A DNA stretch of 64,000 nucleotides from Thalassobius sp047123305. Lineage in GTDB: Bacteria; Pseudomonadota; Alphaproteobacteria; Rhodobacterales; Rhodobacteraceae. Below, piece by piece: positions 38,130 through 46,333 of the stretch; positions within the stretch are counted from its first letter, which is position 1; each line of letters opens with the position of its first letter. A model generated the notes under the pieces. That model was given only the letters and a program-made list of their open reading frames with translations, made no database searches and had not been told where the DNA came from. The position numbers and the translations under genes were made by a program. The stretch covers positions 2,976,001 through 3,040,000 of the forward strand of contig NZ_CP138918.1 of the NCBI RefSeq assembly GCF_047123305.1. Reading direction: 5' to 3'.

Positions 38130-38588
38130 ATGGACCAGAAAGACCGCCAGATCCTGCGTGCCCTGCAACTGGACGGGCGTATGACCAACCTTGAACTGGC
38201 CGAACAGGTGAACCTGTCGCCCAGCCCCTGCCTGCGGCGGGTGCGCAATCTGGAAAAAGCCGGTGTTCTCAAGGGTTACAGCGCTGATGTGGATGCGGAA
38301 GCTTACGGGTTGGCGCTGACCGCTTTTGTGCGGATCACGTTGGAAAAGCATAATGAGGACACGGTGAAGACTTTTGAACGGCGGGTGATTGCGCTGGATG
38401 AGGTGCAGGAGTGTCACATGCTGACCGGCCCCACCGACTACCTGTTGCGGGTCGTGGTGGCAGGGCTGGCGGCCTATGAGGATTTCATCCGCACCCGGAT
38501 CCACCCTATCGGCGGTATCGGTTCAATCGACACCAGCTTTGTCTACGGCACGGTGAAAAATACCGGTGTTTACCCGATGCTCGACTAA
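38130..38588 (+). CDS. Lrp/AsnC family transcriptional regulator
   Basis: A 152-residue regulator, DNA-binding domain first (QILRALQLDGRMTNLELAEQVNLSPSPCLRRVRNL in residues 7-41; the SPCLRRV recognition helix is typical) and a RAM effector domain with CHMLTGPTDYLLRVVV. By position it probably controls the divergent methionine gamma-lyase gene, as in other bacteria where mdeA/megL sits beside an Lrp gene. Its stop overlaps the end of the convergent oxidoreductase gene by four bases. Confidence 0.93.
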   Translation: MDQKDRQILRALQLDGRMTNLELAEQVNLSPSPCLRRVRNLEKAGVLKGYSADVDAEAYGLALTAFVRITLEKHNEDTVKTFERRVIALDEVQECHMLTGPTDYLLRVVVAGLAAYEDFIRTRIHPIGGIGSIDTSFVYGTVKNTGVYPMLD

Positions 38589-39973
38589 CCTTTGAACGAC
38601 GGATCAAGGCGTGCCAGCTCCCCCAGCGTCACGGGCTTCACCGGATGGCGCGCACGCGGTGGTTCAACAGGCGGATGTCCAGCCTCCACCAAGAGCGCGC
38701 GGGCCGTGGCATCACATTGCCGCCCCTGACAGCGCCCCATGCCTAGCCGTGTGGCGGTTTTCAGCTGTCGATGTCCGGTTGCGCCCTCTGTGATGGCCTG
38801 TCGCAGCGGGCCGGCCTTCAGCGCTTCGCAGCGGCACACGATAGTGTCCTCCGGCGGGGTCTCGATCCACGACGGTGGGGGATAGAGCCGGTCAAGCAGG
38901 GGGCGGATCGCGGATGCCCGGTGCAATGCTGCGATGTCCGCTGCGCTGCCCTGATCCCGCTGATCGGCACTGATACGCCCCAGTTGATGCAAAATATCCC
39001 GCGCCGCCAATCGTCCGCGCAGCGCCGCAGCCTCAGCCCCTAGAATGCCCGCGCCGTCCCCAGCAATGTGGATCTGCGACAGGTCGGTCGCCCCCCAAGG
39101 GTCAGTTTGGGGCCTGAGGCAACGTTGTGCATTGTCCCAGACATGTAGGATGCCGCAGGCCCGGCTGAGGTGGGTGGACGGAATGACACCCTGATGGGTC
39201 AACACCAGCCCGCAGGTGAGGGCCTGTGTTTTACCTCGGTGGGTGAAGCTGAAACGCAGGCGGTCGTCAGCCAAAGCATCAACACGGAAGTTGCGGGCGT
39301 TGGTGTAGCGCGGCACCCCAGCCCGGCGGATCTGGCGTAGTAAGGACACGCCTTTCAGGAGTTGACGAGATGCAAACAAAGCCTGTGGCACATGACGTGC
39401 GGCCGCCAGCATGTCTCTTGGACCTTGGATTTCCACCAGCGCTTTAGGGGGATGGCCCGCGGCGATCATCTGCGCCGCAACCAGATAGAGCAATGGACCT
39501 GCCCCCGCCAGAACCGCGTCACGAGGCAACAGGCCTGCGTTTTTCATCAAAATTTGCGCCGCCCCCGCTGGCATCACCCCGGGCAGGGTCCAGCCGGGAA
39601 AAGGGGTCGGGCGCTCCTGTGCGCCGGTGGCAATCAGCAGATGACGGGCTTCGGTCTGATGGCTGTCGCCAGCCTGCGACCAGCAGACATGGACCGATCG
39701 GTTGTCTTGGTTCGCATCAACACGCCAGACAGAGGCGCCGAACTTGCAGGTGATCCGCTGGTCCGCCAGCCGCTCAATCAGGGCCAGACCAGCGCGGTAG
39801 TCCGGTCCCAGCCAATCCCGCCGATCTGTGTTCTGGCCAAGATCGCGGTAGATCTGACCGCCTGCACGTGGGTTTTCATCCAACAGCAGCACCGCCAGCC
39901 CTGCCTCAGCCGCCAAGGCGGCCGCGCTCATGCCCGCGGGGCCCGCACCGATCACAATTAGATCATAGCCCAT
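38585..39973 (-). CDS. FAD/NAD(P) oxidoreductase subunit, HcnB/opine-oxidase-alpha-like, with BFD-type [2Fe-2S] domain
   Basis: A 462-residue flavoprotein. The FAD motif VIGAGPAGMSAAAL is at the N-terminus, the second dinucleotide site includes DAVLAGAGPLLY, and HIAGDGAGILGAEAAALRGRLAA closes the FAD domain. The C-terminal BFD-like domain has four Cys (CRCEAL and GRCQGRQC). In HCN synthase, opine oxidase and D-hydroxyproline dehydrogenase this subunit works with the small [2Fe-2S] and the DAO-type subunits, both encoded just upstream. GGAGGG lies eight bases before the ATG at 39973. Confidence 0.88.
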   Translation of the reverse strand: MGYDLIVIGAGPAGMSAAALAAEAGLAVLLLDENPRAGGQIYRDLGQNTDRRDWLGPDYRAGLALIERLADQRITCKFGASVWRVDANQDNRSVHVCWSQAGDSHQTEARHLLIATGAQERPTPFPGWTLPGVMPAGAAQILMKNAGLLPRDAVLAGAGPLLYLVAAQMIAAGHPPKALVEIQGPRDMLAAARHVPQALFASRQLLKGVSLLRQIRRAGVPRYTNARNFRVDALADDRLRFSFTHRGKTQALTCGLVLTHQGVIPSTHLSRACGILHVWDNAQRCLRPQTDPWGATDLSQIHIAGDGAGILGAEAAALRGRLAARDILHQLGRISADQRDQGSAADIAALHRASAIRPLLDRLYPPPSWIETPPEDTIVCRCEALKAGPLRQAITEGATGHRQLKTATRLGMGRCQGRQCDATARALLVEAGHPPVEPPRARHPVKPVTLGELARLDPSFKG

Positions 39974-40280
39974 CTGCCAGCCCTCCGATCCGCGTCTCCT
40001 CCAGTTGGCGCCGCACAACCATGCCTGCCCGGAGCGGGGTCAGGCAGGCCTGCACATTGGGGCGGCCGTCCACCTCAACCAGACAGTCGAAACAGACTCC
40101 CATCATGCAGTAAGGGGTACGAGTGCTGCCCGCCCGTTCCAGAGTGGCTCCGCCGGTCAGCGCCAGCAGCGCGGCGGCCAGGCTTTCGCCGGCATGGCCG
40201 GTGACCTCTGTGCCCTCAAAGGTAAAGACAATCCGGGGCCCCACCTCGTCTGTGCGCTCAAACCGTGAAGCGTGTTTCAT
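39963..40280 (-). CDS. (2Fe-2S)-binding protein, HcnA/opine-oxidase-gamma-like
   Basis: A 105-residue ferredoxin-like subunit. The core is FTFEGTEVTGHAGESLAAALLA followed by cluster Cys in YCMMGVCFDCLVEV and a fourth in VQACLTP. It passes electrons between the flavin subunits of a three-subunit dehydrogenase. It overlaps the upstream DAO-type gene by 23 bp and the downstream HcnB-like gene by 11 bp, so all three are one translationally coupled operon. Confidence 0.9.
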   Translation of the reverse strand: MKHASRFERTDEVGPRIVFTFEGTEVTGHAGESLAAALLALTGGATLERAGSTRTPYCMMGVCFDCLVEVDGRPNVQACLTPLRAGMVVRRQLEETRIGGLADGL

Positions 40281-41355
40281 CAAAAGCCTCCAGATCCGGC
40301 GCATCGGCGCGGGATTCAATCCATTTTGGCAGGGCCAGCACATGTTGCGCCGCCAATGTCAATCCGCTGTGGCAGGTCACCAAATGCGCCGTGCCATCGT
40401 TGGAGCGCGCGTAAACAGGTGCGCCATCCTGCGTCTTAATGCGTTGCGCCGCCCAGCTGCGCACCACTCGCACATGGTCAAGTGCGGGCAGAACCTCCAC
40501 CGCGTGGCGCGCAAGCCAGGCGGTTTTGGCAAGCGTGTCGGCGGGCGACAGCCCCGCGTTCTCTGCCGTGCCACCGATCTGCACGCCGCCCTCATTGACC
40601 TGCCGAATGGTTGAGGACAGGAAGGGCAGGGGGGAGGACAGTTTCTCGGTGATCAGCAATTCGCCACGTTGCGGGTGCACCTGCGTCTGAAACCCCAGTT
40701 GCGGCGCCAGCGGCATGGCGCCAAGTCCCGCGCAAAGCACCACCCGATCCGCTGTCACTGCGCCCTGCGGTGTGTGCAGCGCATAGCCACTTTCGGTACG
40801 GTGGATCCGGGTGACCCTGTGATTGGGGCGCAGATCACCGCCCAGACGCTGCACCGCCAGCCGCAAGGCGCGCAGCAATAACAGCGGGTTCGCATGGCCA
40901 TCAAGCGGGCAATAGGTGGCTCCCAGCACCTTGGGGCCTATCATGGGGAAACGTTTGCGCAGGGCCTCTCCGGACAGGACTTCGTAGGGCAAGTCATTGC
41001 CTAGAATGTCTTTTTGCCTCTCCAGGTCTGATGTGAAATCGGCCAGTTCTGCGGCGTCCGTGAAAAACTCGTAGCCGCCGGTCTGGTCCAAATGGACCTG
41101 CTGCCCAGTGACGTCCTGCAGCAGGGTGCAGAGCGCTGGCCAGCTGTCCAGCGCCGCCGAGGTCCAGCGCGCATAGGGGGCAAATTGCGCCCCTTTGCCC
41201 TGCAGCCAGACCAGACCAAAGTTGCCCTGACTGGCCCGGAGGTCCCCGTCCTCACCATCCAGTACGGTGACGCCAACACCCGCCTGCAACAGCCCAAGGG
41301 CCACGGACAGGCCCACAATACCGCCGCCTATGATCACTGTTTCTGCGGCCTTCAT
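40258..41355 (-). CDS. DAO-type FAD oxidoreductase, HcnC/opine-oxidase-beta-like
   Basis: A 365-residue flavoprotein of the D-amino acid oxidase fold: VIIGGGIVGLSVALGLLQ at the N-terminus, SQGNFGLVW, and VVRSWAAQRIKTQDGAPVYA near the C-terminus. First gene of the operon and the probable substrate-oxidising subunit. Related complexes oxidise glycine (to HCN), opines, or D-hydroxyproline. The substrate cannot be chosen from sequence; the absence of a hydroxyproline epimerase and of transporter genes nearby leaves it open. GGAGGGG precedes the ATG at 41355. Confidence 0.87.
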   Translation of the reverse strand: MKAAETVIIGGGIVGLSVALGLLQAGVGVTVLDGEDGDLRASQGNFGLVWLQGKGAQFAPYARWTSAALDSWPALCTLLQDVTGQQVHLDQTGGYEFFTDAAELADFTSDLERQKDILGNDLPYEVLSGEALRKRFPMIGPKVLGATYCPLDGHANPLLLLRALRLAVQRLGGDLRPNHRVTRIHRTESGYALHTPQGAVTADRVVLCAGLGAMPLAPQLGFQTQVHPQRGELLITEKLSSPLPFLSSTIRQVNEGGVQIGGTAENAGLSPADTLAKTAWLARHAVEVLPALDHVRVVRSWAAQRIKTQDGAPVYARSNDGTAHLVTCHSGLTLAAQHVLALPKWIESRADAPDLEAFDETRFTV

Positions 41356-41454
41356 CAGCCCCTCCGATCTGTGTTGGGCCAGTGTGGCAGATTGCATTGT
41401 ATATGAAAAATCGCTAGTTTTGACCAATTCATACGCACAGGCTATATGTGATCG
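41356..41454. promoter_or_regulatory. divergent promoter region with possible LysR sites
   Basis: 99 bp between the dehydrogenase operon and its LysR gene, AT-rich in contrast to its surroundings. TATGAA (41402) and TTCATA (41428) are inverted with 20 bp between them, and CATA-N11-TATG occurs at 41430-41448, of the T-N11-A form bound by LysR proteins. Confidence 0.4.
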
Positions 41455-42363
41455 ATGCCCCAGGACCTCAGCCACCGCCAACTTGAAGCGTTCCGTGCCG
41501 TGATGACCCGTGGCAAGGTCACGCTTGCTGCGGAAACGCTGAACACCACCCAGCCCACCGTCAGCCGTCTGATCGCGGATCTGGAGGCAGCGGTGGGATT
41601 TACCCTGTTTGAACGGCGTGGGCGCAGCCTCTGGCCCACAGCCGAGGCGCAATCGCTGCTGGAAGAGGTCGAACGGTCTTTTGTGGGTCTGGGCGAGATC
41701 AGCCGGGTGGCGGCGGACATTCGCGACTACCGTTGTGGCCATCTGCTGATTGCAGGCATGCCCGCGTTGGCGCTGCGGTTCCTTCCACAGGTCATTGCCG
41801 AATTTGTCGCCGATCAGCCCGGCGTGCGGATTGCCCTGCGGGTGCATAGCTCCGCTGAGGTGCTGCGCAACGTCAGTTCGCAACAGTTCGATCTGGGTTT
41901 TGCCGCGGTGGAGGCCGATCACCCCTCCGTCCTGCGCCGCCCCCTGGCGGAAAGTGCCTTGGAGGCGGTGCTGCCACCGGCGCATCCGCTGTGCCGCAAC
42001 CACCGCTTGACCGCTGAGGATCTGCAGCCCCACCGGTTTCTGGCGCTGGGGGAGGAGGTCACCACCCGACGCGATTGTGACATCTGGTTTGCGGCGCACG
42101 GGTCCACACCCGCGGTGGTGGCCGAGGCCCAGCTCTCTGCTGCGCTGGTGGAAATGGCCGCTGCGGGCCTGGGGGTCGGCTTCGTGGATCCGGTCGCCGC
42201 CCGCCTTGCCGCAACAGACGGCCGTGTGGCCCGCCGGCCCCTCGCGCCGGCCATTCCGTTCACCTACGAACTGTTGCAACCCGCCCTGCGCCAACCCAGC
42301 CGCATCGCCAGCCGGTTTCTCGCCCTGGCACAGACACGGCTGGAGGCGGTGCTGTCAGACTAA
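41455..42363 (+). CDS. LysR family transcriptional regulator (OccR/NocR-like)
   Basis: A 302-residue regulator with the winged helix (LEAFRAVMTRGKVTLAAETLNTTQPTVSRLIADLE...FERRGRSLWPT; residues 10-58) and a periplasmic-binding-protein-like effector domain (LLIAGMPALALRFLPQVIAEF...FDLGFAAVEADHP). The N-terminal pattern resembles the opine-responsive regulators OccR and NocR, which suits its divergent partner, an opine-oxidase-like operon. Confidence 0.9.
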   Translation: MPQDLSHRQLEAFRAVMTRGKVTLAAETLNTTQPTVSRLIADLEAAVGFTLFERRGRSLWPTAEAQSLLEEVERSFVGLGEISRVAADIRDYRCGHLLIAGMPALALRFLPQVIAEFVADQPGVRIALRVHSSAEVLRNVSSQQFDLGFAAVEADHPSVLRRPLAESALEAVLPPAHPLCRNHRLTAEDLQPHRFLALGEEVTTRRDCDIWFAAHGSTPAVVAEAQLSAALVEMAAAGLGVGFVDPVAARLAATDGRVARRPLAPAIPFTYELLQPALRQPSRIASRFLALAQTRLEAVLSD

Positions 42364-42465
42364 GCCGCGCGAAACGCAGTGCCTGCAACAGCCCATAGCC
42401 ACTGGTCAACTGCCCCCGAGAGGTGTTAAGAGCCGCCTCTGATCCCGCTAGCCAATGAGCACGTT

Positions 42466-43473
42466 ATGACGTTGTTGTCCCAACCTACCCCCGATCTCAC
42501 CCGCGCGGCACGGCTTTCGGTTGCCCCGATGATGGATTGGACAGACCGTCATTGCCGCTTTCTGCACCGGTTGTTGTCACGGGAAACCCTGCTTTACACC
42601 GAGATGTTGACGGCGCCGGCCTTGGTGCGCGGTGGGGCGGTGCATCTGTTGGATTTCAACGCCGAAGAACATCCGGTTGCGCTGCAGCTGGGGGGCTCGG
42701 ATCCGGTTGAGCTGGCGCAGGCGGCGAAGCTCTGTGAGCAGCGCGGTTACGATGAGGTGAACCTCAACTGTGGTTGCCCGTCGGATCGGGTGCAATCGGG
42801 CACATTCGGCGCGGTTCTCATGCGCTCGCCCACTGTGGTGGCCGATTGTGTCAAGGCGATGCAGGATGCGGTTTCTGTTGAGGTCACCGTGAAATGCCGC
42901 ATCGGTGTGGACGATCAGGAGCCGGAACAGGTGCTGCCGGAGTTCATCGAGAAGGTTGCGGCAACAGGTTGTAAACGCATCACAATTCATGCCCGCAAGG
43001 CCTGGCTGCAGGGCCTCAGCCCCAAGGAAAACCGTAACATTCCACCTCTGGATTACGATCTGGTGCACCAGATGAAGGCGGCGTTTCCTGAGTTGCACAT
43101 CTCGATCAATGGCGGGATCAATTCGCTGGCAGAAGCGCAGGACCATCTGGCGCGGGGGCTGGACGGGGTGATGGTTGGCCGTGCGGCTTATCACCAGCCC
43201 TCGGATATCCTCTGTCAGGCGGATCCGCTGATTTATGGCACGGGCACCGCCACCGATCCGGTGGACGTTGTACGCCAGATGCTGCCCTATATCGAGGCAC
43301 ATCTGACTGCTGGCGGCAAACTGGGGCAGGTCACGCGGCATATGCTGGGGCTGTTTGCCGGCAAGTCCGGTGCACGGCAGTGGCGGCGCATCCTGTCTGA
43401 GAACGCCCATAAGCCGGGCGTGGGGCCAGAACTGGTGGAAGAGGCGCTGGCCGCGATGCCATTGGCCGCCTGA
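42466..43473 (+). CDS. dusA: tRNA-dihydrouridine(20/20a) synthase DusA
   Basis: A 335-residue FMN enzyme that reduces uridine in the D-loop of tRNA. Markers are SVAPMMDWTDRHCRFLHR at the N-terminus, the catalytic Cys in NLNCGCPSDRVQSG, the FMN ligand VKCRIGVDD, HARKAWLQGLSPKENR and INGGI. The DusA type is set by this HARKAW...SPKENR segment. The ribosome site is weak. Confidence 0.95.
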   Translation: MTLLSQPTPDLTRAARLSVAPMMDWTDRHCRFLHRLLSRETLLYTEMLTAPALVRGGAVHLLDFNAEEHPVALQLGGSDPVELAQAAKLCEQRGYDEVNLNCGCPSDRVQSGTFGAVLMRSPTVVADCVKAMQDAVSVEVTVKCRIGVDDQEPEQVLPEFIEKVAATGCKRITIHARKAWLQGLSPKENRNIPPLDYDLVHQMKAAFPELHISINGGINSLAEAQDHLARGLDGVMVGRAAYHQPSDILCQADPLIYGTGTATDPVDVVRQMLPYIEAHLTAGGKLGQVTRHMLGLFAGKSGARQWRRILSENAHKPGVGPELVEEALAAMPLAA

Positions 43474-43601
43474 AGGCTTCCCTGAGTTCACACCATACCA
43501 AGTTCTACGGAACGCAATCCTGTTGTGGTTTTGGCCAAAACCCGTTCTAAGTCTGCGCGGATGATCGGGTGTGGGACCCGAGGCAACTTGGGGACGTAAA
43601 G

Positions 43602-44426
43602 ATGCCTGAAATGGACCTTCTTTTGATGATGCTGGCGCTTCTGGTGGTGATCGGCGGGCTGGCCGGTGTGCTGGCGGGCCTGTTGGGCGTGGGCGGCGGC
43701 ATTGTTCTGGTGCCGGCCTATTTCTACGCTTTCCAGACCCTTGGCTATGACGGGCCGCAGCTGATGCAGATGTGTCTGGCGACCTCTCTGGCGACGATCA
43801 TCGTGACCTCGATCCGCTCGGTGCTGAGCCACAACAAAAAGGGTGCCGTCGACTGGGAGATCCTCAAAGGCTGGGCGCCGGGCATTGCGATTGGCGCGGT
43901 GCTGGGCATGGTGACGGCGGCGTCGCTGCGCTCTGACACCCTGCAGGGTATCTTTGGCGCGCTGGCGCTGGTGATTGGTCTCTACATGGGGTTTGGTCGC
44001 AGTGAATGGCGGCTGGGGCAGGCGATGCCGAAAGGCGCAGGGCGTTTGGCGCTGTCACCGGCAATGGGCTTTCTTTCGGTGCTGATGGGCATTGGCGGCG
44101 GCAGTTTTGGCGTGCCATTGATGAGCCTGTTCAACACTCCGATTCACCGGGCGGTGGCCACGGCGGCAGGCTTTGGTGTGATCATCGCGGTGCCCTCGGT
44201 GATTGGCTTCCTGTTTCTGCCCATTGACGCAGCCCATCGGCCGCCGCTGACCCTAGGGGCAGTGAACCTTGTGGCCTTTACGGTGACGATCTGCATGACC
44301 CTGATCACCACACCTTGGGGGGTGAAACTGGCCCATGCCATGGATCCAAAACCGTTAAAGCGGGTCTTTGCGGTGTTCCTGACACTGGTGGCTCTGAACA
44401 TGCTGCGCAAGGCGCTGGGGATGTAA
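43602..44426 (+). CDS. sulfite exporter TauE/SafE family membrane protein
   Basis: A 274-residue membrane protein with about eight helices in two similar halves. The repeated TauE motif shows as VLAGLLGVGGGIVLVPA and GFLSVLMGIGGGSFGVPL. Family members export sulfite, sulfoacetate or other organic anions. The ATG at 43602 begins the first helix; an upstream GTG at 43569 would add a charged leader. The gene is not linked to sulfur genes here, so the cargo is unknown. Confidence 0.87.
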   Translation: MPEMDLLLMMLALLVVIGGLAGVLAGLLGVGGGIVLVPAYFYAFQTLGYDGPQLMQMCLATSLATIIVTSIRSVLSHNKKGAVDWEILKGWAPGIAIGAVLGMVTAASLRSDTLQGIFGALALVIGLYMGFGRSEWRLGQAMPKGAGRLALSPAMGFLSVLMGIGGGSFGVPLMSLFNTPIHRAVATAAGFGVIIAVPSVIGFLFLPIDAAHRPPLTLGAVNLVAFTVTICMTLITTPWGVKLAHAMDPKPLKRVFAVFLTLVALNMLRKALGM

Positions 44427-44593
44427 CCCTCAATCCAAAACGCATGGGTTGTCGGTGGTTTGACGTGATTTGGTCAACAATCTCAGCGAGATGACGTCAG
44501 TGTTGACGGATTCGAGTGTCGAGAATTTAACATCTTGCAACCAAAGATGGTGGCCGTTACCCCTTTCGATATTATCTGAGGGGGTAATTTGAA

Positions 44594-45493
44594 ATGACGG
44601 GAATTTTACTGCTTTTGGGTCTTGGTGCCCTGGCTGCGGTTATGGGCGCTGGGGAAGACAGCCCTGCGGCAAATGACGTGATGCATGGCGACGGTGAAGG
44701 CACCGACGGCAATGACACGATGGTTGGCACCGATGGGGCCGACGATATCTTTGGCCGTTTGGGCGATGACGAGCTTTGGGGCGAGGCGGGCAATGACCTG
44801 CTGAAGGGCGGCCATGGCAACGACACCCTGTCGGGCTACCTGGGCGACGATGATCTGCGCGGCGGGGCTGGCGACGATGTGCTGGCGGCCCATGACGGGC
44901 AGGATCTGCTGAACGGCGGTGCGGGCAATGATCTGCTCAGCGGCGGCGCTGGCAATGACACGCTGGCGGGTGACGACGGCAGTGATTACCTGCTGGGCGA
45001 CGGGGGCAACGATTCCCTGTTTGGTGAGCAGGGCTATGACTTCATGGCCGGGGGTGACGGATCGGATATGATGTATGGCGGCGAGGGTAATGATATCATC
45101 GAAGGCTATTACAACCCGATGTCTGCCGCTGACGGGCTGTTTCGCGACACGGACGTGCGGGGGGCGGACAGCCTGCTGGGCGAGCTCGGCGATGACACAT
45201 TGATTGCCGGTTCCGCGGACACGCTGACAGGGGGCGCTGGTGCGGATACCTTCCGGCTGGGCACCTGGATCGGGGATCCGGTGACAGTGACCGACTATGA
45301 CCCGGCAGAGGACCAGCTGCAGATCATCTATGAGGCCGCCGCAGGGCAGCCGGTGGTGACCGTGCAGCAGCAGGGCAGCAGCACAAATGCCGAGGTTCTG
45401 ATTGACGGGCAGGTGGCCGCTATTGTCGAGGGTGCACATGGTCAGCTGACGGCGGGGGATGTCTTTTTCCTGGCCAACCCGACCTGGGGCTAA
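44594..45493 (+). CDS. RTX (haemolysin-type) calcium-binding repeat protein, family copy A
   Basis: A 299-residue protein. Residues 1-19 are hydrophobic (GILLLLGLGALAAVMGA) without a clear signal-peptidase site. Residues about 37-160 hold RTX nonapeptides of the form GGxGNDxLx, which wrap Ca2+. A C-terminal module follows: GADTFRL...VTVTDYDPAEDQLQI...LTAGDVFFLA. The same plan and C-terminal pattern occur in the three RTX genes at 60183-63903. No type I secretion ABC, membrane-fusion or TolC gene is near. Function unknown. Confidence 0.85.
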   Translation: MTGILLLLGLGALAAVMGAGEDSPAANDVMHGDGEGTDGNDTMVGTDGADDIFGRLGDDELWGEAGNDLLKGGHGNDTLSGYLGDDDLRGGAGDDVLAAHDGQDLLNGGAGNDLLSGGAGNDTLAGDDGSDYLLGDGGNDSLFGEQGYDFMAGGDGSDMMYGGEGNDIIEGYYNPMSAADGLFRDTDVRGADSLLGELGDDTLIAGSADTLTGGAGADTFRLGTWIGDPVTVTDYDPAEDQLQIIYEAAAGQPVVTVQQQGSSTNAEVLIDGQVAAIVEGAHGQLTAGDVFFLANPTWG

Positions 45494-45525
45494 CCCAAGT
45501 CTAATCTTGGACGAATCCAAAATCT

Positions 45526-45756
45526 CTAGGGTTTCACAACCCGAGCGGCGCGGCCTCCGCGCCGCTTTTTCAATTGGTCCTTACGGGCAGGCAGATCGGC
45601 CATGATGGCGCTGCGCAGATCCGGTGTCATCCCGGACCAGGCGGTGATTTCCTCAATGCTGCGATAACAGCCGACGCAGATGCCCTCTTTGGGGTGCATC
45701 ACGCAGATCTGCACACAGGGGCTCTCGATCTCGTCACGGCGCCAGATTTCATTCAT
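45526..45756 (-). CDS. DUF1289 domain-containing protein
   Basis: A 76-residue protein with the Cys pattern SPCVQICVMHP...CVGCYRSIEEI and the following W, which define DUF1289. The Cys set suggests metal or Fe-S binding; function unknown. The basic C-terminus (KKRRGGRAARVVKP) is encoded by the same DNA that forms the terminator of the convergent RTX gene. Confidence 0.88.
   Translation of the reverse strand: MNEIWRRDEIESPCVQICVMHPKEGICVGCYRSIEEITAWSGMTPDLRSAIMADLPARKDQLKKRRGGRAARVVKP
45544..45570 (+). terminator. rho-independent terminator of RTX copy A, inside the DUF1289 gene
   Basis: AGCGGCGCGG-CCT-CCGCGCCGCT followed by TTTTC, a ten-pair stem 50 bp after the RTX stop. It lies within the 3' end of the convergent DUF1289 coding sequence. 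Confidence 0.85.
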
Positions 45757-45868
45757 CAGCCTGCCTCAATCTACCCGTCTCACCTAACTGTGGTTGTTGC
45801 CTGTTCATTCAGGCCGATTTCGCCTGCCAAAAACCGTTTGTTTGCGACCGCATCACGGGCCAAAACCG

Positions 45869-46333
45869 TCACAAATTGCGTAGCCGGTCCAGAAACCCCT
45901 GCAGAATGAAGGAGGCGGCCACGTTGTCAATCTTCTCGGCCCGCTTGGCGCGCGAGGTGTCTGCTTCCAGCAAAGCCCGCTCTGCCGCCACGGTCGACAG
46001 GCGTTCATCCCAGAACCCAATCGGCAGATCGGTCAGCTGGCTGAGGTTGCGGGCAAAGGCGCGGGTGGACTGCGCGCGCGGCCCCTCTGAGCCATCCATA
46101 TTGCGCGGCAGCCCTAACAGAATGCCGCCGACTTGACGGTCCTTGCAAAGTTCCAGCAAACGCGCCGCATCAACACCGAACTTCTTGCGCTTCACGGTCT
46201 CAACCGGCGTTGCCACCGATCGCAGCACATCCGAGACCGCAACCCCGATGGTCTTGGTCCCCAGATCCAGCCCCATCAACGGCTGCATCGGCGCTAAGGC
46301 GGCCGCCATGTCCTGTTCGGTTTCATAGATCAT
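45869..46333 (-). CDS. ruvX: Holliday junction resolvase RuvX/YqgF
   Basis: A 154-residue RNase H-fold nuclease, involved in rRNA maturation and possibly recombination. The catalytic Asp is in MGLDLGTKTIGVAVSD; further motifs are GGILLGLPRNMDGSEG, WDERLST and the final Asp in KIDNVAASFILQGFL. It overlaps ccmI by four bases (ATGA), so the two are co-translated. Confidence 0.94.
   Translation of the reverse strand: MIYETEQDMAAALAPMQPLMGLDLGTKTIGVAVSDVLRSVATPVETVKRKKFGVDAARLLELCKDRQVGGILLGLPRNMDGSEGPRAQSTRAFARNLSQLTDLPIGFWDERLSTVAAERALLEADTSRAKRAEKIDNVAASFILQGFLDRLRNL

Noticed and set aside
40258..42294. Long reading of the DAO-type gene with 313 extra N-terminal residues
   Set aside because: The extension is antisense to the LysR gene and is not family-like; the ATG at 41355 has a good ribosome site and begins the FAD motif.
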